Assembly (NCBI GenBank): GCA_947072905.1
Contig: CAMTKF010000004.1
Coordinates: 31,416 to 95,415 of the forward strand
From: an uncultured Bacteroidales bacterium
GTDB taxonomy: Bacteria; Bacteroidota; Bacteroidia; Bacteroidales; Muribaculaceae
Length of the DNA: 64,000 bases
Reading direction: 5' to 3'
Shown here: positions 51,453 to 61,004 of the stretch, piece after piece
Position numbering within the stretch: the first letter of the stretch is position 1
How the letters are laid out: each line of letters starts with the position of its first letter
Translations under genes and position numbers: made by a program
The notes under the pieces: generated by a model
The model's input: the letters and a program-made list of their open reading frames with translations, nothing else
Told to the model about the DNA's origin: nothing
Database searches by the model: none

Positions 51453-54400
51453 TTATTTCTTTTTGGGAGTTACATATTTAGAGTTAAATACCAGGATATC
51501 GTATATACTGTTGCATCTTGCTTCGAGTTCGGGTTGAAGCATATTTGCTGCGGCCTCATCCACCATCTTGAGGTCGGCATAGCGGTCTTCGCCGTTGATA
51601 AACGGAATGAGAGAGCCGTCGGGAGCAGCGGCATCAATTGTAAGCGAGGGCGAGTTTGCCGGATTGTTGCGGTATAGCTGCCAATATCCTGCCTTCACAG
51701 CATCGCGCTCTTCCACAATAGAATGACTCATGCCGGTGCGTATGCCGTGATTGATGCACGGACAATATGCTATTACAATAGATGGACCCGGATGGCGGTC
51801 GGCCTCTGTGATAGCGTCAATAGCCTGACGGTAGTTGGCGCCTAAGGCGATAGATGCCACATACACATCGGGATAAGTCATCATCATGCGTCCCAGATCT
51901 TTCTTATATGTGCGTTTGCCATCGGCCGAATACTTGGCTACCGCACCCAGCGGAGTGGCTTTGGAAGTCTGTCCTCCGGTATTGGAGTAGCACTCGGTGT
52001 CGAGAACCAATATGTTTATGTCTATATTTTGAGCAAGCACATGATCGAGTCCTGCAAAACCAATGTCGTATGCCCAGCCGTCGCCGCCTATGGCCCAGAC
52101 TGATTTCTTTACAAACAGATCAGATAGCGCAAGAATATCGGCAGCTCCGGGCATGTCAGCATGGTTACGCAGTGCCGATATGGCCTTGGCTGACGATGCT
52201 TTTGAAGCCTCGCCATCGGCCCGGGTATCGAGCCACGCATTAAGTGCGTCCTTGACATCGGCGGGTGTGGCTGTAGCAGCAGCCGCTTCTTTAACCAAAT
52301 CCACAAGATGCTCACGGCGGTGTGCTATTGCCGAGGCTATACCGTAGCCATACTCGGCATTGTCCTCAAACAGCGAGTTGCCCCATGCCGGGCCATGACC
52401 GTGACGATTGGTACAGTATGCGTTGCTTGGATAATTGGCACCCCATATCGACGAACAACCGGTGGCATTGGCTATAACCATGCGTTCGCCCATGAGCTGA
52501 GTCACCAGCTTAACGTATGGAGTCTCGCCGCAACCCGCGCATGCACCCGAGAACTGCAGCATTGGCTCGTGGAACTGCGAACCGTTTATTGTGTTGCGGT
52601 CAACAAGGTTATCCTTGATACTTACATTTTTCCGGATGTATTCCAATAAGGGTATTTCTTCTTTCATTATACTGCCTGCAGGCACCATAGTGAGGGCGTG
52701 ACCGGGACAAATCACAGCACACGAGCCACAGCCGGTGCAGTCCTGTGGATAAACCTGAATCCTGTATTGCAACCCCTTGAGTGTCTTGCCGTGGGCATCA
52801 ACGGTAGAAAGCGACTGCGGAGCCTTTGACTTTTCTTCAACGTCAAGCAAAAACGGACGGATGGTGGCATGAGAACATACCAGCGAGCACTCGGTACACT
52901 GCACGCACTTAGACGGGTCCCATTGCGGCAGGTAATCGGCTATTGACCTTTTTTCGTAAGCCGTAGTCCCCATTGGCATAGTACCGTCGGGGGTAAATGC
53001 CGACACGGGCAGTTTGTCGCCCTTGAGGTGCATGCACGGCACTGACACCTTGCTTATGAACTCAGGCAAGTCGGTCACCGCATCTTTTTGATCAGTAGCA
53101 TACAGCCACGAATCGGGGTAATCTATCTGTGTGATTGCATCGGCCACAGCGTCGATGGCGTTGATATTGTTTTTCACCACTTCCCCACCCTCGTGCATGT
53201 AAAGCTTGGTTATGTGGTCTTTTAGTTCGGTGATGGCTTTATCATAATCAATTACCCGGCGAAGCTTGAAAAATGCCGCAAGCATTATCATGTTTATACG
53301 CACCCCGAGATGATTTGCCTCGGCTATCTTAAGCGCATCGAGATTGTAGAACTTGGCCTTTTTCATCGCAATGGCCCGGCGCAACGAAGCCGGCAATTGA
53401 GTTTCCATATCCTGCGGTGTCCATGAAGAATTGAGCACAAATATACCACCGTCTACAAGGCTGTCGATAAGTTCGAAACGCTTCACATAAGTATTCTTGT
53501 TGCATGCCACATAGTCAGCTTGCTCTATGGTATATGCCTGCTCTATAGGCACCGGACTGAATCTGAGCTGGCTGATGGTGAAGCCGCCGCTCTTCTTGGC
53601 TGAATATTCAAAGTATGCCTGCGAATATATACCACCCGTCTCGCAAATTATTTTTGCACAGGTCTTGGTGGCACCCACCGTACCGTCTGAACCCATTCCA
53701 TAGAATATGGCCGAGGTAGTGCCGGGCGCGGGAATAAGCAATTTGTCTTTCACGGGAAGAGAGCGATGGGTAACATCGTCGTTGATACCTACGGTGAAAC
53801 TTCTTACGGGATTTTCAGACTCGAGATTGTCGAAAACGGCTTTAACCATCGACGGGTCAAAATCCTTTGAGCTAAGGCCGTAACGTCCGCCTATCACCTT
53901 GATATCTCGGCCCGAGGCTTGTACGGCCGCGGCCACATCAAGATAGAGCGGTTCGCCGAGCGAGCCGGCTTCCTTGGTACGGTCGAGAACAGCAATCCTT
54001 TTTACTGTGGGCGGCAACTGACTGATGAGCGCATCGGCATCGAACGGCCTGTAAAGGCGTACCTTTACCGAACCGTAGTTCTTACCGTTTTTATTAAGAT
54101 AATCTACAGTATATCGTACGACATCGGCCGATGAACCTATAGAAATAACAACATCCTGCGCTGTGGACGAGCCATAATAATCAAACAGATGATAGCTGCG
54201 GCCGGTGAGCCGGGCCACTTTGTCCATAGCAGCCTGCACCATGGCGGGGAATGCGTCATAATACCTGTTACGGGCCTCGGTATTCTGAAAATATACATCC
54301 CGGTTCTGTGCAGAACCACGGAGGTCGGGATGCTCGGGGTTCATTGAACGGGCACGGAACGCCTTAATCTTATCAACGGGCAACAGAGGAGCCAGTTCAT

Positions 54401-54959
54401 CAAATGAAGCCACATCTATAGAAGCAATTTCATTGGATGTGCGCCAGCCATCAAACATGTGCAGCACCGGCACAGAGCCTTCAATGGCAGCCAGATGAGC
54501 TACTATGGCCAGGTCGTGTGTTTCCTGTACGTTTGATGACGCAAGTATAGAGAAGCCGGTGGCGCGACAAGCCATGACATCCTGATGATCTCCAAAGATA
54601 CTGAGAGCATGAGTGGCCAATGAACGACAGCCCACATGGAAAACTGCAGGCAGCAGTTCTCCGGCAATCTTATACATATTGGGTATCATGAGCATCAGGC
54701 CCTGCGAAGCGGTGAATGTGGTGGCGAGCGCACCTCCGGCCAGAGCGCCGTGGGTAGCGCCGGCTGCACCAAGCTCACTTTCCATTTCCTTCACCTGCAT
54801 AGACGACCCCATGAGGTTGTTCAGACCCTGCATGCTCCATTTGTCGGCTATCTCACCCATCGCAGCTACCGGGGTTATAGGATATATGGTGGCGATGTCG
54901 CTGAAAGCGTATGCTATATAAGTGGCTGCCGTACAGCCATCCATACTTTGTCGATTCAT
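51453..54959 (-). CDS. nifJ: Pyruvate:ferredoxin (flavodoxin) oxidoreductase
   Basis: Starting at ATG 54959 (MNRQSMDGCTAATY), the 1168-residue protein has all domains on one chain: pyruvate-binding domains (about 1-400), a gamma domain, a 2x[4Fe-4S] ferredoxin domain with CVQCTECSLVC (about 684) and CTGCGSCAVIC (about 740), and a C-terminal thiamine-diphosphate domain with the third cluster ligands near 803 (CAGCGETP). An upstream frame start at 55034 would add 25 residues of AT-rich leader and is less likely. It decarboxylates pyruvate to acetyl-CoA and CO2, reducing ferredoxin. The flavodiiron gene is divergent. Confidence 0.95.
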   Translation of the reverse strand: MNRQSMDGCTAATYIAYAFSDIATIYPITPVAAMGEIADKWSMQGLNNLMGSSMQVKEMESELGAAGATHGALAGGALATTFTASQGLMLMIPNMYKIAGELLPAVFHVGCRSLATHALSIFGDHQDVMACRATGFSILASSNVQETHDLAIVAHLAAIEGSVPVLHMFDGWRTSNEIASIDVASFDELAPLLPVDKIKAFRARSMNPEHPDLRGSAQNRDVYFQNTEARNRYYDAFPAMVQAAMDKVARLTGRSYHLFDYYGSSTAQDVVISIGSSADVVRYTVDYLNKNGKNYGSVKVRLYRPFDADALISQLPPTVKRIAVLDRTKEAGSLGEPLYLDVAAAVQASGRDIKVIGGRYGLSSKDFDPSMVKAVFDNLESENPVRSFTVGINDDVTHRSLPVKDKLLIPAPGTTSAIFYGMGSDGTVGATKTCAKIICETGGIYSQAYFEYSAKKSGGFTISQLRFSPVPIEQAYTIEQADYVACNKNTYVKRFELIDSLVDGGIFVLNSSWTPQDMETQLPASLRRAIAMKKAKFYNLDALKIAEANHLGVRINMIMLAAFFKLRRVIDYDKAITELKDHITKLYMHEGGEVVKNNINAIDAVADAITQIDYPDSWLYATDQKDAVTDLPEFISKVSVPCMHLKGDKLPVSAFTPDGTMPMGTTAYEKRSIADYLPQWDPSKCVQCTECSLVCSHATIRPFLLDVEEKSKAPQSLSTVDAHGKTLKGLQYRIQVYPQDCTGCGSCAVICPGHALTMVPAGSIMKEEIPLLEYIRKNVSIKDNLVDRNTINGSQFHEPMLQFSGACAGCGETPYVKLVTQLMGERMVIANATGCSSIWGANYPSNAYCTNRHGHGPAWGNSLFEDNAEYGYGIASAIAHRREHLVDLVKEAAAATATPADVKDALNAWLDTRADGEASKASSAKAISALRNHADMPGAADILALSDLFVKKSVWAIGGDGWAYDIGFAGLDHVLAQNIDINILVLDTECYSNTGGQTSKATPLGAVAKYSADGKRTYKKDLGRMMMTYPDVYVASIALGANYRQAIDAITEADRHPGPSIVIAYCPCINHGIRTGMSHSIVEERDAVKAGYWQLYRNNPANSPSLTIDAAAPDGSLIPFINGEDRYADLKMVDEAAANMLQPELEARCNSIYDILVFNSKYVTPKKK

Positions 54960-54985
54960 ATTTGTAACTCTGATATTTATATACG

Positions 54986-55023
54986 TATACTTGGAGCTTT
55001 TTGAAAAACAAGCTACAAGTATA
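54986..55023. promoter_or_regulatory. 14-bp inverted repeat between nifJ and fprA
   Basis: TATACTTGGAGCTT (54986-54999) and AAGCTACAAGTATA (55010-55023) pair with one mismatch. It lies 27-64 bases before nifJ and 86 bases before fprA and could be an operator or a nifJ leader hairpin. Confidence 0.45.
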
Positions 55024-55108
55024 TAACACCACATTTACTTAGCATGTTCAGACTCTTGCATATTACAAAATTTCTACCGAAATTTGTATTATATTAACAA
55101 TATTAAAA

Positions 55109-56296
55109 ATGGGTAAACTAATCTCACAACATGTAACATGGGTTGGCAAGACCGACTGGCAACTGACCAAATTTCACGGCGATGAACTGTCCACACATCA
55201 TGGATCAAGCTACAATTCATATCTTGTACGCGACAAGAAAGTGGCGTTGATCGACACCGTGTGGCAACCGTTTGACAAAGAATTTGTAGAGAGACTCAAA
55301 GAAGAGATAGATCTGTCGCAGATTGATTACATCATAATGAATCATAATGAGATAGACCACAGCGGTGCTCTGCCCGAGCTGATGCGCCACATACCCGACA
55401 CGCCCATTTACTGCACCAAAAACGGTGAGAATATAATGCGCGGCCATTATCATCAGGATTGGAATTTTGTGAACGTACACACCGGCGACACCCTCTCGCT
55501 TGGCGACACAACGCTCATGTTCATTGAAGCACCGATGCTGCACTGGCCCGACACCATGTTCACATACCTCAAGGGTGACAATATACTTTTCTCCAACGAC
55601 GGATTCGGGCAGCACCTCGCCTCAGAAAGCCTGTTCAACGACTCTGTTGACAAAGGGGTCATGATGGCTGAAGCCGAAAAGTATTATGCCAACATTCTGG
55701 CTCCGTTTAACCCCATGGTTAAAAAGAAGATTGCAGAACTGCTCGGCCTCGGCCTGAAAATAGATATGATAGCCCCGAGCCACGGCGTGATATGGAAAGA
55801 AAATCCAGAAGAAATTATAGGAATGTACACCAAATGGTGTGAGAACTACAGCATAAACCAGATTACAATTGTTTACGACACCATGTGGTCGTCGACCCGA
55901 CGTATGGCCGAAAGCATAGCCGAGGGTATAGGTGAGGCTGATTCTAATGTGACTGTAAAGCTCTTCAATGCCGCCCATCACGACAAGAACGATATACTCA
56001 CCGAGATATTCCATTCAAAGGCTGTATTGGTAGGCTGTCCCACAATCAACACAGGTATATCATACGCCATAGCCGGATTGCTCGAGATGGTTCACGGCCT
56101 GAAGCTCAAAGGAAAGAAAAGCGCGGCATTCGGCTCATACGGCTGGGCACCGACCGGCACCAAGGTAATACAGACCCATCTTGAAGATGCAGGAATACCG
56201 GCTGTGTTACCCCCGTTGAATATAAACTGGGTGCCCGATAACAATGCGCTGGAAAGCTGCCGCCAATATGGCCGCGATTTTGTGAAGGCATTGTAA
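55109..56296 (+). CDS. fprA: A-type flavoprotein (flavodiiron protein)
   Basis: A 395-residue flavodiiron protein: a beta-lactamase-like diiron domain with the HNEIDHSG motif (about 74-80), a D/H-containing metal segment further on (FIEAPMLHWPDTMF), and a C-terminal flavodoxin domain (starting about 250, with VYDTMWSSTRRMAE as FMN loop). It reduces oxygen (and/or nitric oxide) to water for oxygen protection in anaerobes. It faces nifJ across a 149-base gap. A strong bidirectional terminator follows. Confidence 0.95.
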   Translation: MGKLISQHVTWVGKTDWQLTKFHGDELSTHHGSSYNSYLVRDKKVALIDTVWQPFDKEFVERLKEEIDLSQIDYIIMNHNEIDHSGALPELMRHIPDTPIYCTKNGENIMRGHYHQDWNFVNVHTGDTLSLGDTTLMFIEAPMLHWPDTMFTYLKGDNILFSNDGFGQHLASESLFNDSVDKGVMMAEAEKYYANILAPFNPMVKKKIAELLGLGLKIDMIAPSHGVIWKENPEEIIGMYTKWCENYSINQITIVYDTMWSSTRRMAESIAEGIGEADSNVTVKLFNAAHHDKNDILTEIFHSKAVLVGCPTINTGISYAIAGLLEMVHGLKLKGKKSAAFGSYGWAPTGTKVIQTHLEDAGIPAVLPPLNINWVPDNNALESCRQYGRDFVKAL

Positions 56297-56304
56297 ACTG
56301 TATA

Positions 56305-56360
56305 AACAGCAACAAGCTTGCACTCCTGCATACATGAGGGAGTGCAAGCTTGTTGCTGTT
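56305..56360. terminator. bidirectional terminator between fprA and the AEC carrier
   Basis: A perfect 22-bp stem: 56305-56326 (AACAGCAACAAGCTTGCACT...) with 56339-56360. Separates convergent genes. Confidence 0.92.
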
Positions 56361-56372
56361 ATTAATAAACCG

Positions 56373-57353
56373 TTAAGCGAGATGGAACATCTTTATTGCC
56401 ATTTCGGTAATCCACAACCATAGCGGGCAGAAGCCCATGAACAGAAGGGTTGAGAAGGCAAGTGAAGAAGTACCGGTTGCAACGTAAGTGTTGTATTTGC
56501 TGGCAATCATTATACCTGAGAAGGCAGGGGGCAGAGCGCCTGCAAGAACAAGCATCTTGAGGTTAAGAGGATCCATCTTGAAGATGATACCTACCACAAG
56601 CAGTGACAGAGGCATTATGATAAGCTTGAGGAATGACCCCATCAGAGCCTGTCCGTTGATCTTGATGCTTACTGATGAAAGTGTAATACCTGCGGCAAAT
56701 ACGGCTACAGATGCATTGGCACCTGAAATAAGCTTGAATGAAGGATCAAGGTATGCCGGCCACTTTAGTCCGCAAAGTACAAGAACTACGGCAAGAATCG
56801 GTGCCCATGCCACAGGTTCTTTGAGCGCGTTTACAACAGGCATCCAGGGATTTGGCTTCTTCTCGCCGGGGGCAAGCGGAGTCTTTGCCTGACGGCCGGC
56901 ATTGATAAGGGCAAGACCGATAGGAATACCTATGGCGTTAACTTCAATAGATATGATGGCTATCACAAGACCTACACTCGGGCTGTCGCCGAAGATAGGC
57001 TGAAGCACCGCGAAACCAAGAAAGCCGATGGTGGGCGAACCACTGATAAGGGCCGATACGGCCGAATCGGCTATGCTGTCCTTGTAGAACCAACGGAATA
57101 CAAAGTACACCAGGAAGAAACATGCTATAAGCACCACAAACGATATGATAGTGAGCTTGACATCAACGCTGAGCATCTGGCGGTTAGCCTTTACGATTGA
57201 GAGAAAAAGAGCTGCCGGCAATGCATAATTAAGTACTACCTTATTGAGCGTTCGGGCATTCTCTCCTGTGAAAGAACCGGCTTTACCTGAATAGTAGCCG
57301 AGTGCCATAATCACGAATATAGGGACTATGGCGTATAGTAAGATATGTCCCAT
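56373..57353 (-). CDS. AEC-family carrier, likely oxalate/formate transporter
   Basis: A 326-residue inner-membrane protein with about 10 transmembrane segments and the auxin-efflux-carrier fold (SGSPTIGFLGFAV in the centre). It is the third gene of the frc-oxc unit, in the same order as E. coli frc-oxc-yfdV, where YfdV is also an AEC protein. It could exchange oxalate and formate, or move either acid. Substrate inferred from neighbours only. Confidence 0.8.
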   Translation of the reverse strand: MGHILLYAIVPIFVIMALGYYSGKAGSFTGENARTLNKVVLNYALPAALFLSIVKANRQMLSVDVKLTIISFVVLIACFFLVYFVFRWFYKDSIADSAVSALISGSPTIGFLGFAVLQPIFGDSPSVGLVIAIISIEVNAIGIPIGLALINAGRQAKTPLAPGEKKPNPWMPVVNALKEPVAWAPILAVVLVLCGLKWPAYLDPSFKLISGANASVAVFAAGITLSSVSIKINGQALMGSFLKLIIMPLSLLVVGIIFKMDPLNLKMLVLAGALPPAFSGIMIASKYNTYVATGTSSLAFSTLLFMGFCPLWLWITEMAIKMFHLA

Positions 57354-57436
57354 AAGAAATTATTATAAGTAGTTATGAAATATGTATATCGACAGCACAG
57401 CCGTGGCCTGTGCCCGGCCGTACTGTCAATAGTTTT

Positions 57437-59212
57437 TTATACTATAACGTTCTGAAGAGATGCCGGATTAAGGTATCCGATATGGCCGGATTCCTTACCT
57501 GAATCGGCTCCGAGTTGAACGTCAATAAGGGTAGGACGACGTGATGCGAGAGATGCCTTGAGGGCTGTTTCAAGCTCCTGAGGTGTGGTTACATAATAAG
57601 CGTCTGCGCCGAAGGCCTCGCCGAGTTTGTCGTATCGTGCGCGTATATCGAGGGTGGTGGGTGCGGGATCGCCGAATGGGGCTTCGCCTTCCTTACTCAT
57701 ATTTTCACCGATACCGTTGTAGATACCGCCGTTGTTGAAAATAATCACAGTAGCCGGCAAGTTGAAACGACATACAGTTGAGAAATCCATGCCTGAGAAA
57801 CCGAATGCGCTGTCGCCTTCGATAGCCACTACCTGCTTGCCTGTAGAAACCGCTGCACCTACTACCGAGCCCATGCCCATACCCATGATGGCCCATGTGG
57901 CACAGTCGATGCGCTGGCGTGGCTTGGACAACGTGATGGTATCGCGTGTATCATCAAGTGTATTGGCACCTTCGTTAACCAAAATCACATCAGGATTGGC
58001 TTCGAGGATAGGCTTGATTACATTGAGGGCAGTCCAGTGGGTCATAGGCGATGCGGTAGCCGCGTCCTTAAGGCGCTGGGCAAACTTGGCATCCTTGGTT
58101 TTGGTCTCGGCCTGAAGCGAGGGTACCCACTGCGGATCCATACTGAGTTTATATGCGGGAAGTGCCGCAAGCATGGCATCGAGTGTGGTCTTGAGGTCAC
58201 CGATCACGGGGGCTGCGATTGGCACGTTGCAGTCAATTTCCTGCGGGTCAATATCAATCTGAACAAACTTAAGGTCCTTATTATTAGCCCACTTGCCGTG
58301 TCCGCGCGAAAGCAGCCAGTTGAGGCGTGCGCCCACAAGGACTACAACATCGGCATTTTCCATAATGGTGGTACGGCACGAAAGTGCGCTCAGAGGGCCG
58401 TCGTCGGGCAGCAAGCCCTTGGCCATTGACATTGAATAGTAAGGAATTCCGGTTTTTTCTACAAATTCCTTAAGTTCATTTTCAACCTGTGCGTATGCTG
58501 CACCCTTGCCCAGAATGAGGGCAGGACGCTTGGCACCGGCGATGAGCTGCATGGCGCGATCTACAGACTCCTTTGAGGGAGCTACAGCCGGACATACATC
58601 CACGGGCTTATAGAACAATTTTTCGGCCTCTTCGCGGTCGATGATCGCACCAAGGCATGGGGTGGTTACATCAAGATATACACCGCCGGGGCGTCCGCTG
58701 ACGGCTGCACGATATGCGCGTACAACGGCCGTGGGGATGTCTTTGATATCATTTACACGATATGCGGCCTTGACAAGAGGTTTGGCAATGGCGAGCTGGT
58801 CGAGGCCCTCGTATGTACCCTGCTGCAGGTCGATGGGTTCGCGTACGCTTGAACCCGAAATCTGAATCATAGGGTAGCAATTGACTGTGGCATTGGTTGT
58901 GGCTGTAAGACCGTTGAGGAAGCCGAGCGACGATACTGTGAGAAGCACACCCGGAGTCTTGGTGAGATATCCGTGGGTCTGGGCAGCCATACCGGCCTGC
59001 TGTTCATGACGGAAGCCTACAAAGCGTATTCCTTGTTCCTGACACAGGTATGCGAGTTCGGTAACAGGAATACCTACAAGGCCATACATCTCCTTGACGC
59101 CCATCATGACGAGTGAGCGGGCAAGAACCCACATGCCGGTAACTTGATTTGGATATGATGGTGCAGCCGGCGTGGCGGCACTGTTTTGAGTATTGGTAGT
59201 TGTGGTTGACAT
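57437..59212 (-). CDS. oxc: Oxalyl-CoA decarboxylase
   Basis: A 591-residue thiamine-diphosphate enzyme. The N-terminal half has GLVGIPVTELA and EQQAGMAAQTHGYL with the catalytic Glu in the HEQQAGM segment, the middle domain carries the CoA-binding site, and the C-terminal domain has the EGDSAFGFSG metal/ThDP motif (GDG-type with GDS). It converts oxalyl-CoA to formyl-CoA and CO2. The first 25 residues are an Asn/Thr/Ala-rich tail (TTTTNTQNSAATPAAP) not usual for the family. Its partner frc is upstream. Confidence 0.95.
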   Translation of the reverse strand: MSTTTTNTQNSAATPAAPSYPNQVTGMWVLARSLVMMGVKEMYGLVGIPVTELAYLCQEQGIRFVGFRHEQQAGMAAQTHGYLTKTPGVLLTVSSLGFLNGLTATTNATVNCYPMIQISGSSVREPIDLQQGTYEGLDQLAIAKPLVKAAYRVNDIKDIPTAVVRAYRAAVSGRPGGVYLDVTTPCLGAIIDREEAEKLFYKPVDVCPAVAPSKESVDRAMQLIAGAKRPALILGKGAAYAQVENELKEFVEKTGIPYYSMSMAKGLLPDDGPLSALSCRTTIMENADVVVLVGARLNWLLSRGHGKWANNKDLKFVQIDIDPQEIDCNVPIAAPVIGDLKTTLDAMLAALPAYKLSMDPQWVPSLQAETKTKDAKFAQRLKDAATASPMTHWTALNVIKPILEANPDVILVNEGANTLDDTRDTITLSKPRQRIDCATWAIMGMGMGSVVGAAVSTGKQVVAIEGDSAFGFSGMDFSTVCRFNLPATVIIFNNGGIYNGIGENMSKEGEAPFGDPAPTTLDIRARYDKLGEAFGADAYYVTTPQELETALKASLASRRPTLIDVQLGADSGKESGHIGYLNPASLQNVIV

Positions 59213-59295
59213 GATATAATTCTATGTGTTTTTTATTTCCTGTATTACAAAATGGAGGGGACTGCGGGGTCCCCTCCGTCAGTTATGCGGATATG

Positions 59296-60594
59296 TTATT
59301 TAGCTTCGGGCTTGGGCATGGGAGCGGTAGTGCCGTTAGCCTTGAATTTGGCCATATCTTCGGCTGTGTAGCCCAGTGCGGCCAGCACTTCGTCGGTATT
59401 TCCGCCCAGTGTAGGACACGGACCGTAGGCAGGTGTATAGTTGCTCATGGTGAAGGGGCAACCTACGGTTACAAATTCGCCGACCTTGCCGCCCTGGTTG
59501 ATCTTCACAAGTGTATTGCCATCGTAAAGGCTCTGGTCTTCCATAAGTTCCTTGGTATTGATGACAGGTGCGCAGGGCACTCCGTAAGGTGCAAGTTCTT
59601 TGACAACCTCATACTTGTCGCGCTGTACGGCCCAGTCGCCTATACGCTTGTAGATTTCCTGTTTGTGACGGTCGCGGGCATCGGCGGTGTTGAAATCAGG
59701 ATTAGTAAGCCAATCCTCAAAACCTAAGCCCTTGCATGCCTTTTCAAAGTCTTTTGCATCACGCTGCAGGATAATGTAAGCGTATGCGTTGGGATCGGTT
59801 TCCCAACCCTTGCACTTGTAAGTCCAGCCAAGTACGCCTGAACCTTCCTGGTTACCGGAACGGGGAACATAGTCGGGGAACTTCTCATTAGGATACTGCG
59901 GGAACTGTGTAAGATAACCGAGACGGTCGAGGGTGAGCTGGTCGCGGGTCTTGATACGGCACAGGTTCAAGCATGCGTTGTGCATTGACTGATATACGTA
60001 AACGCCTTCGCCGGTCTTCTCACGCTGCATAAGGGCTGCAAGCAGACCAATCAGCATGTGCATACCGGTGTTTGAATCGCCAAGGGCCGCACCACTCTGT
60101 GTAGGCACATTGTCGGGGCCTTCCCACCAACCGGTGGTTGTGGCGGCGCCGGCTGTTACCTGTGCTACAGGTTCGTAAGCCTTAAGGTTGGCAAATCTCG
60201 ACGATACAGGGAAGCCCTTGATTGTACCGTAAATACATTTAGGATTAAGTTTGTGAACTTCTTCCCAGCTGAATCCGAGCTTATCCATAGCTCCGGGGTG
60301 GAGGTTTTCAATAAATATATCGGCACCCTGAATCAACTTGGTAAGGATTTCCTTACCGTCGGGGGTGGCGGCATCAAGTGCCAGTGATTTTTTGTCTGAG
60401 TTGAGCTGGAGGAAGTAGTAGCTCGGGCAATCGGGGTCAAACTGAAGTTCTTTACGAGTGGCATCGCCCGAACCCGGACGTTCAATCTTTATAACTTCGG
60501 CTCCGAGCCAAGCGAGCATTTGTGTACATGAAGGGCCTGACTGTACATTTGTAAAGTCAACAACCTTAATACCTTGAAGAGGTGCGTAATTCAT
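59296..60594 (-). CDS. frc: Formyl-CoA:oxalate CoA-transferase
   Basis: A 432-residue class III CoA-transferase. The catalytic aspartate lies in the ALGDSNTGMH segment, and the N-terminus VVDFTNVQSGPSCTQMLAWLGAEVIKIERPG (recognition core VDFTNVQSGPSC) is the family's CoA-binding segment. It moves CoA from formyl-CoA to oxalate, yielding oxalyl-CoA for Oxc. First gene of the frc-oxc-carrier operon; 410 bases upstream of it lie before a Crp/Fnr-type gene. Confidence 0.95.
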   Translation of the reverse strand: MNYAPLQGIKVVDFTNVQSGPSCTQMLAWLGAEVIKIERPGSGDATRKELQFDPDCPSYYFLQLNSDKKSLALDAATPDGKEILTKLIQGADIFIENLHPGAMDKLGFSWEEVHKLNPKCIYGTIKGFPVSSRFANLKAYEPVAQVTAGAATTTGWWEGPDNVPTQSGAALGDSNTGMHMLIGLLAALMQREKTGEGVYVYQSMHNACLNLCRIKTRDQLTLDRLGYLTQFPQYPNEKFPDYVPRSGNQEGSGVLGWTYKCKGWETDPNAYAYIILQRDAKDFEKACKGLGFEDWLTNPDFNTADARDRHKQEIYKRIGDWAVQRDKYEVVKELAPYGVPCAPVINTKELMEDQSLYDGNTLVKINQGGKVGEFVTVGCPFTMSNYTPAYGPCPTLGGNTDEVLAALGYTAEDMAKFKANGTTAPMPKPEAK

Positions 60595-60782
60595 AACGAA
60601 ATTGTTTTAGTATTTTATGTTAGTGTGTGTTTCTGTTTTATGCTTTTTACATAAATGTTTGAAAATAAAACAACCAAACCGTTAAAAAAGTTATTTCCCC
60701 GAAAAAATATACAAAGAATTTTATAATTTTTGACATTTGAGAACTACGTAATTAACCTCAAGATAAATGCTAAACATTATAT

Positions 60783-60796
60783 AGTGATGCCTCACT
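60783..60796. promoter_or_regulatory. dyad AGTGA-N4-TCACT
   Basis: Perfect 5-bp arms with a 4-base spacer, similar in form to Crp/Fnr-type half-sites (TGA...TCA). It lies about 190 bases from frc and 210 from the regulator. Confidence 0.35.
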
Positions 60797-60835
60797 TATT
60801 TTGGCCTATCGCAGGCTTTTCTCAAAAATAAACAC

Positions 60836-60843
60836 TAACTTTG
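60836..60843 (+). promoter_or_regulatory. possible -7 box for the first Crp-type gene
   Basis: TAACTTTG on the plus strand; leader would be about 155 bases. No -33 box seen. Confidence 0.45.
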
Positions 60844-60948
60844 CTTATGGTAAGCGAGTTCATGATATGAATTAATGTATTGAACAGAATATATCTCATT
60901 ACAAAACAAACCATTAACTTACTTCATAACTCTGACTTAATACATACT

Positions 60949-60962
60949 TAACCCGCGGGTTA
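60949..60962. promoter_or_regulatory. 14-bp perfect palindrome
   Basis: TAACCCGCGGGTTA, GC-rich in an AT-rich gap, 43 bases before the regulator start. Candidate operator. Confidence 0.45.
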
Positions 60963-61000
60963 TAGTACATATTGGACTGACATGTCCTGCACAGACTATA
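60961..61000. promoter_or_regulatory. 40-base imperfect dyad before the regulator start
   Basis: TATAGT (60961-60966) pairs with ACTATA (60995-61000) and GGAC (60974-60977) with GTCC (60984-60987) about the same centre (60980/60981). It ends 4 bases before the ATG, so it may act on DNA as operator or on RNA by hiding the start. Confidence 0.45.
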
Positions 61001-61004
61001 TTAT

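Larger units (their letters stand above)
60595..61004. other. divergent regulatory gap between frc and the Crp-type gene
   Basis: This 410-base AT-rich gap holds no gene. It contains AGTGATGCCTCACT (60783-60796), a -7 box TAACTTTG (60836-60843), the perfect palindrome TAACCCGCGGGTTA (60949-60962) and a 40-base dyad (60961-61000) directly before the regulator start. Any of these could bind the regulator. The frc promoter was not identified with confidence. Confidence 0.55.
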
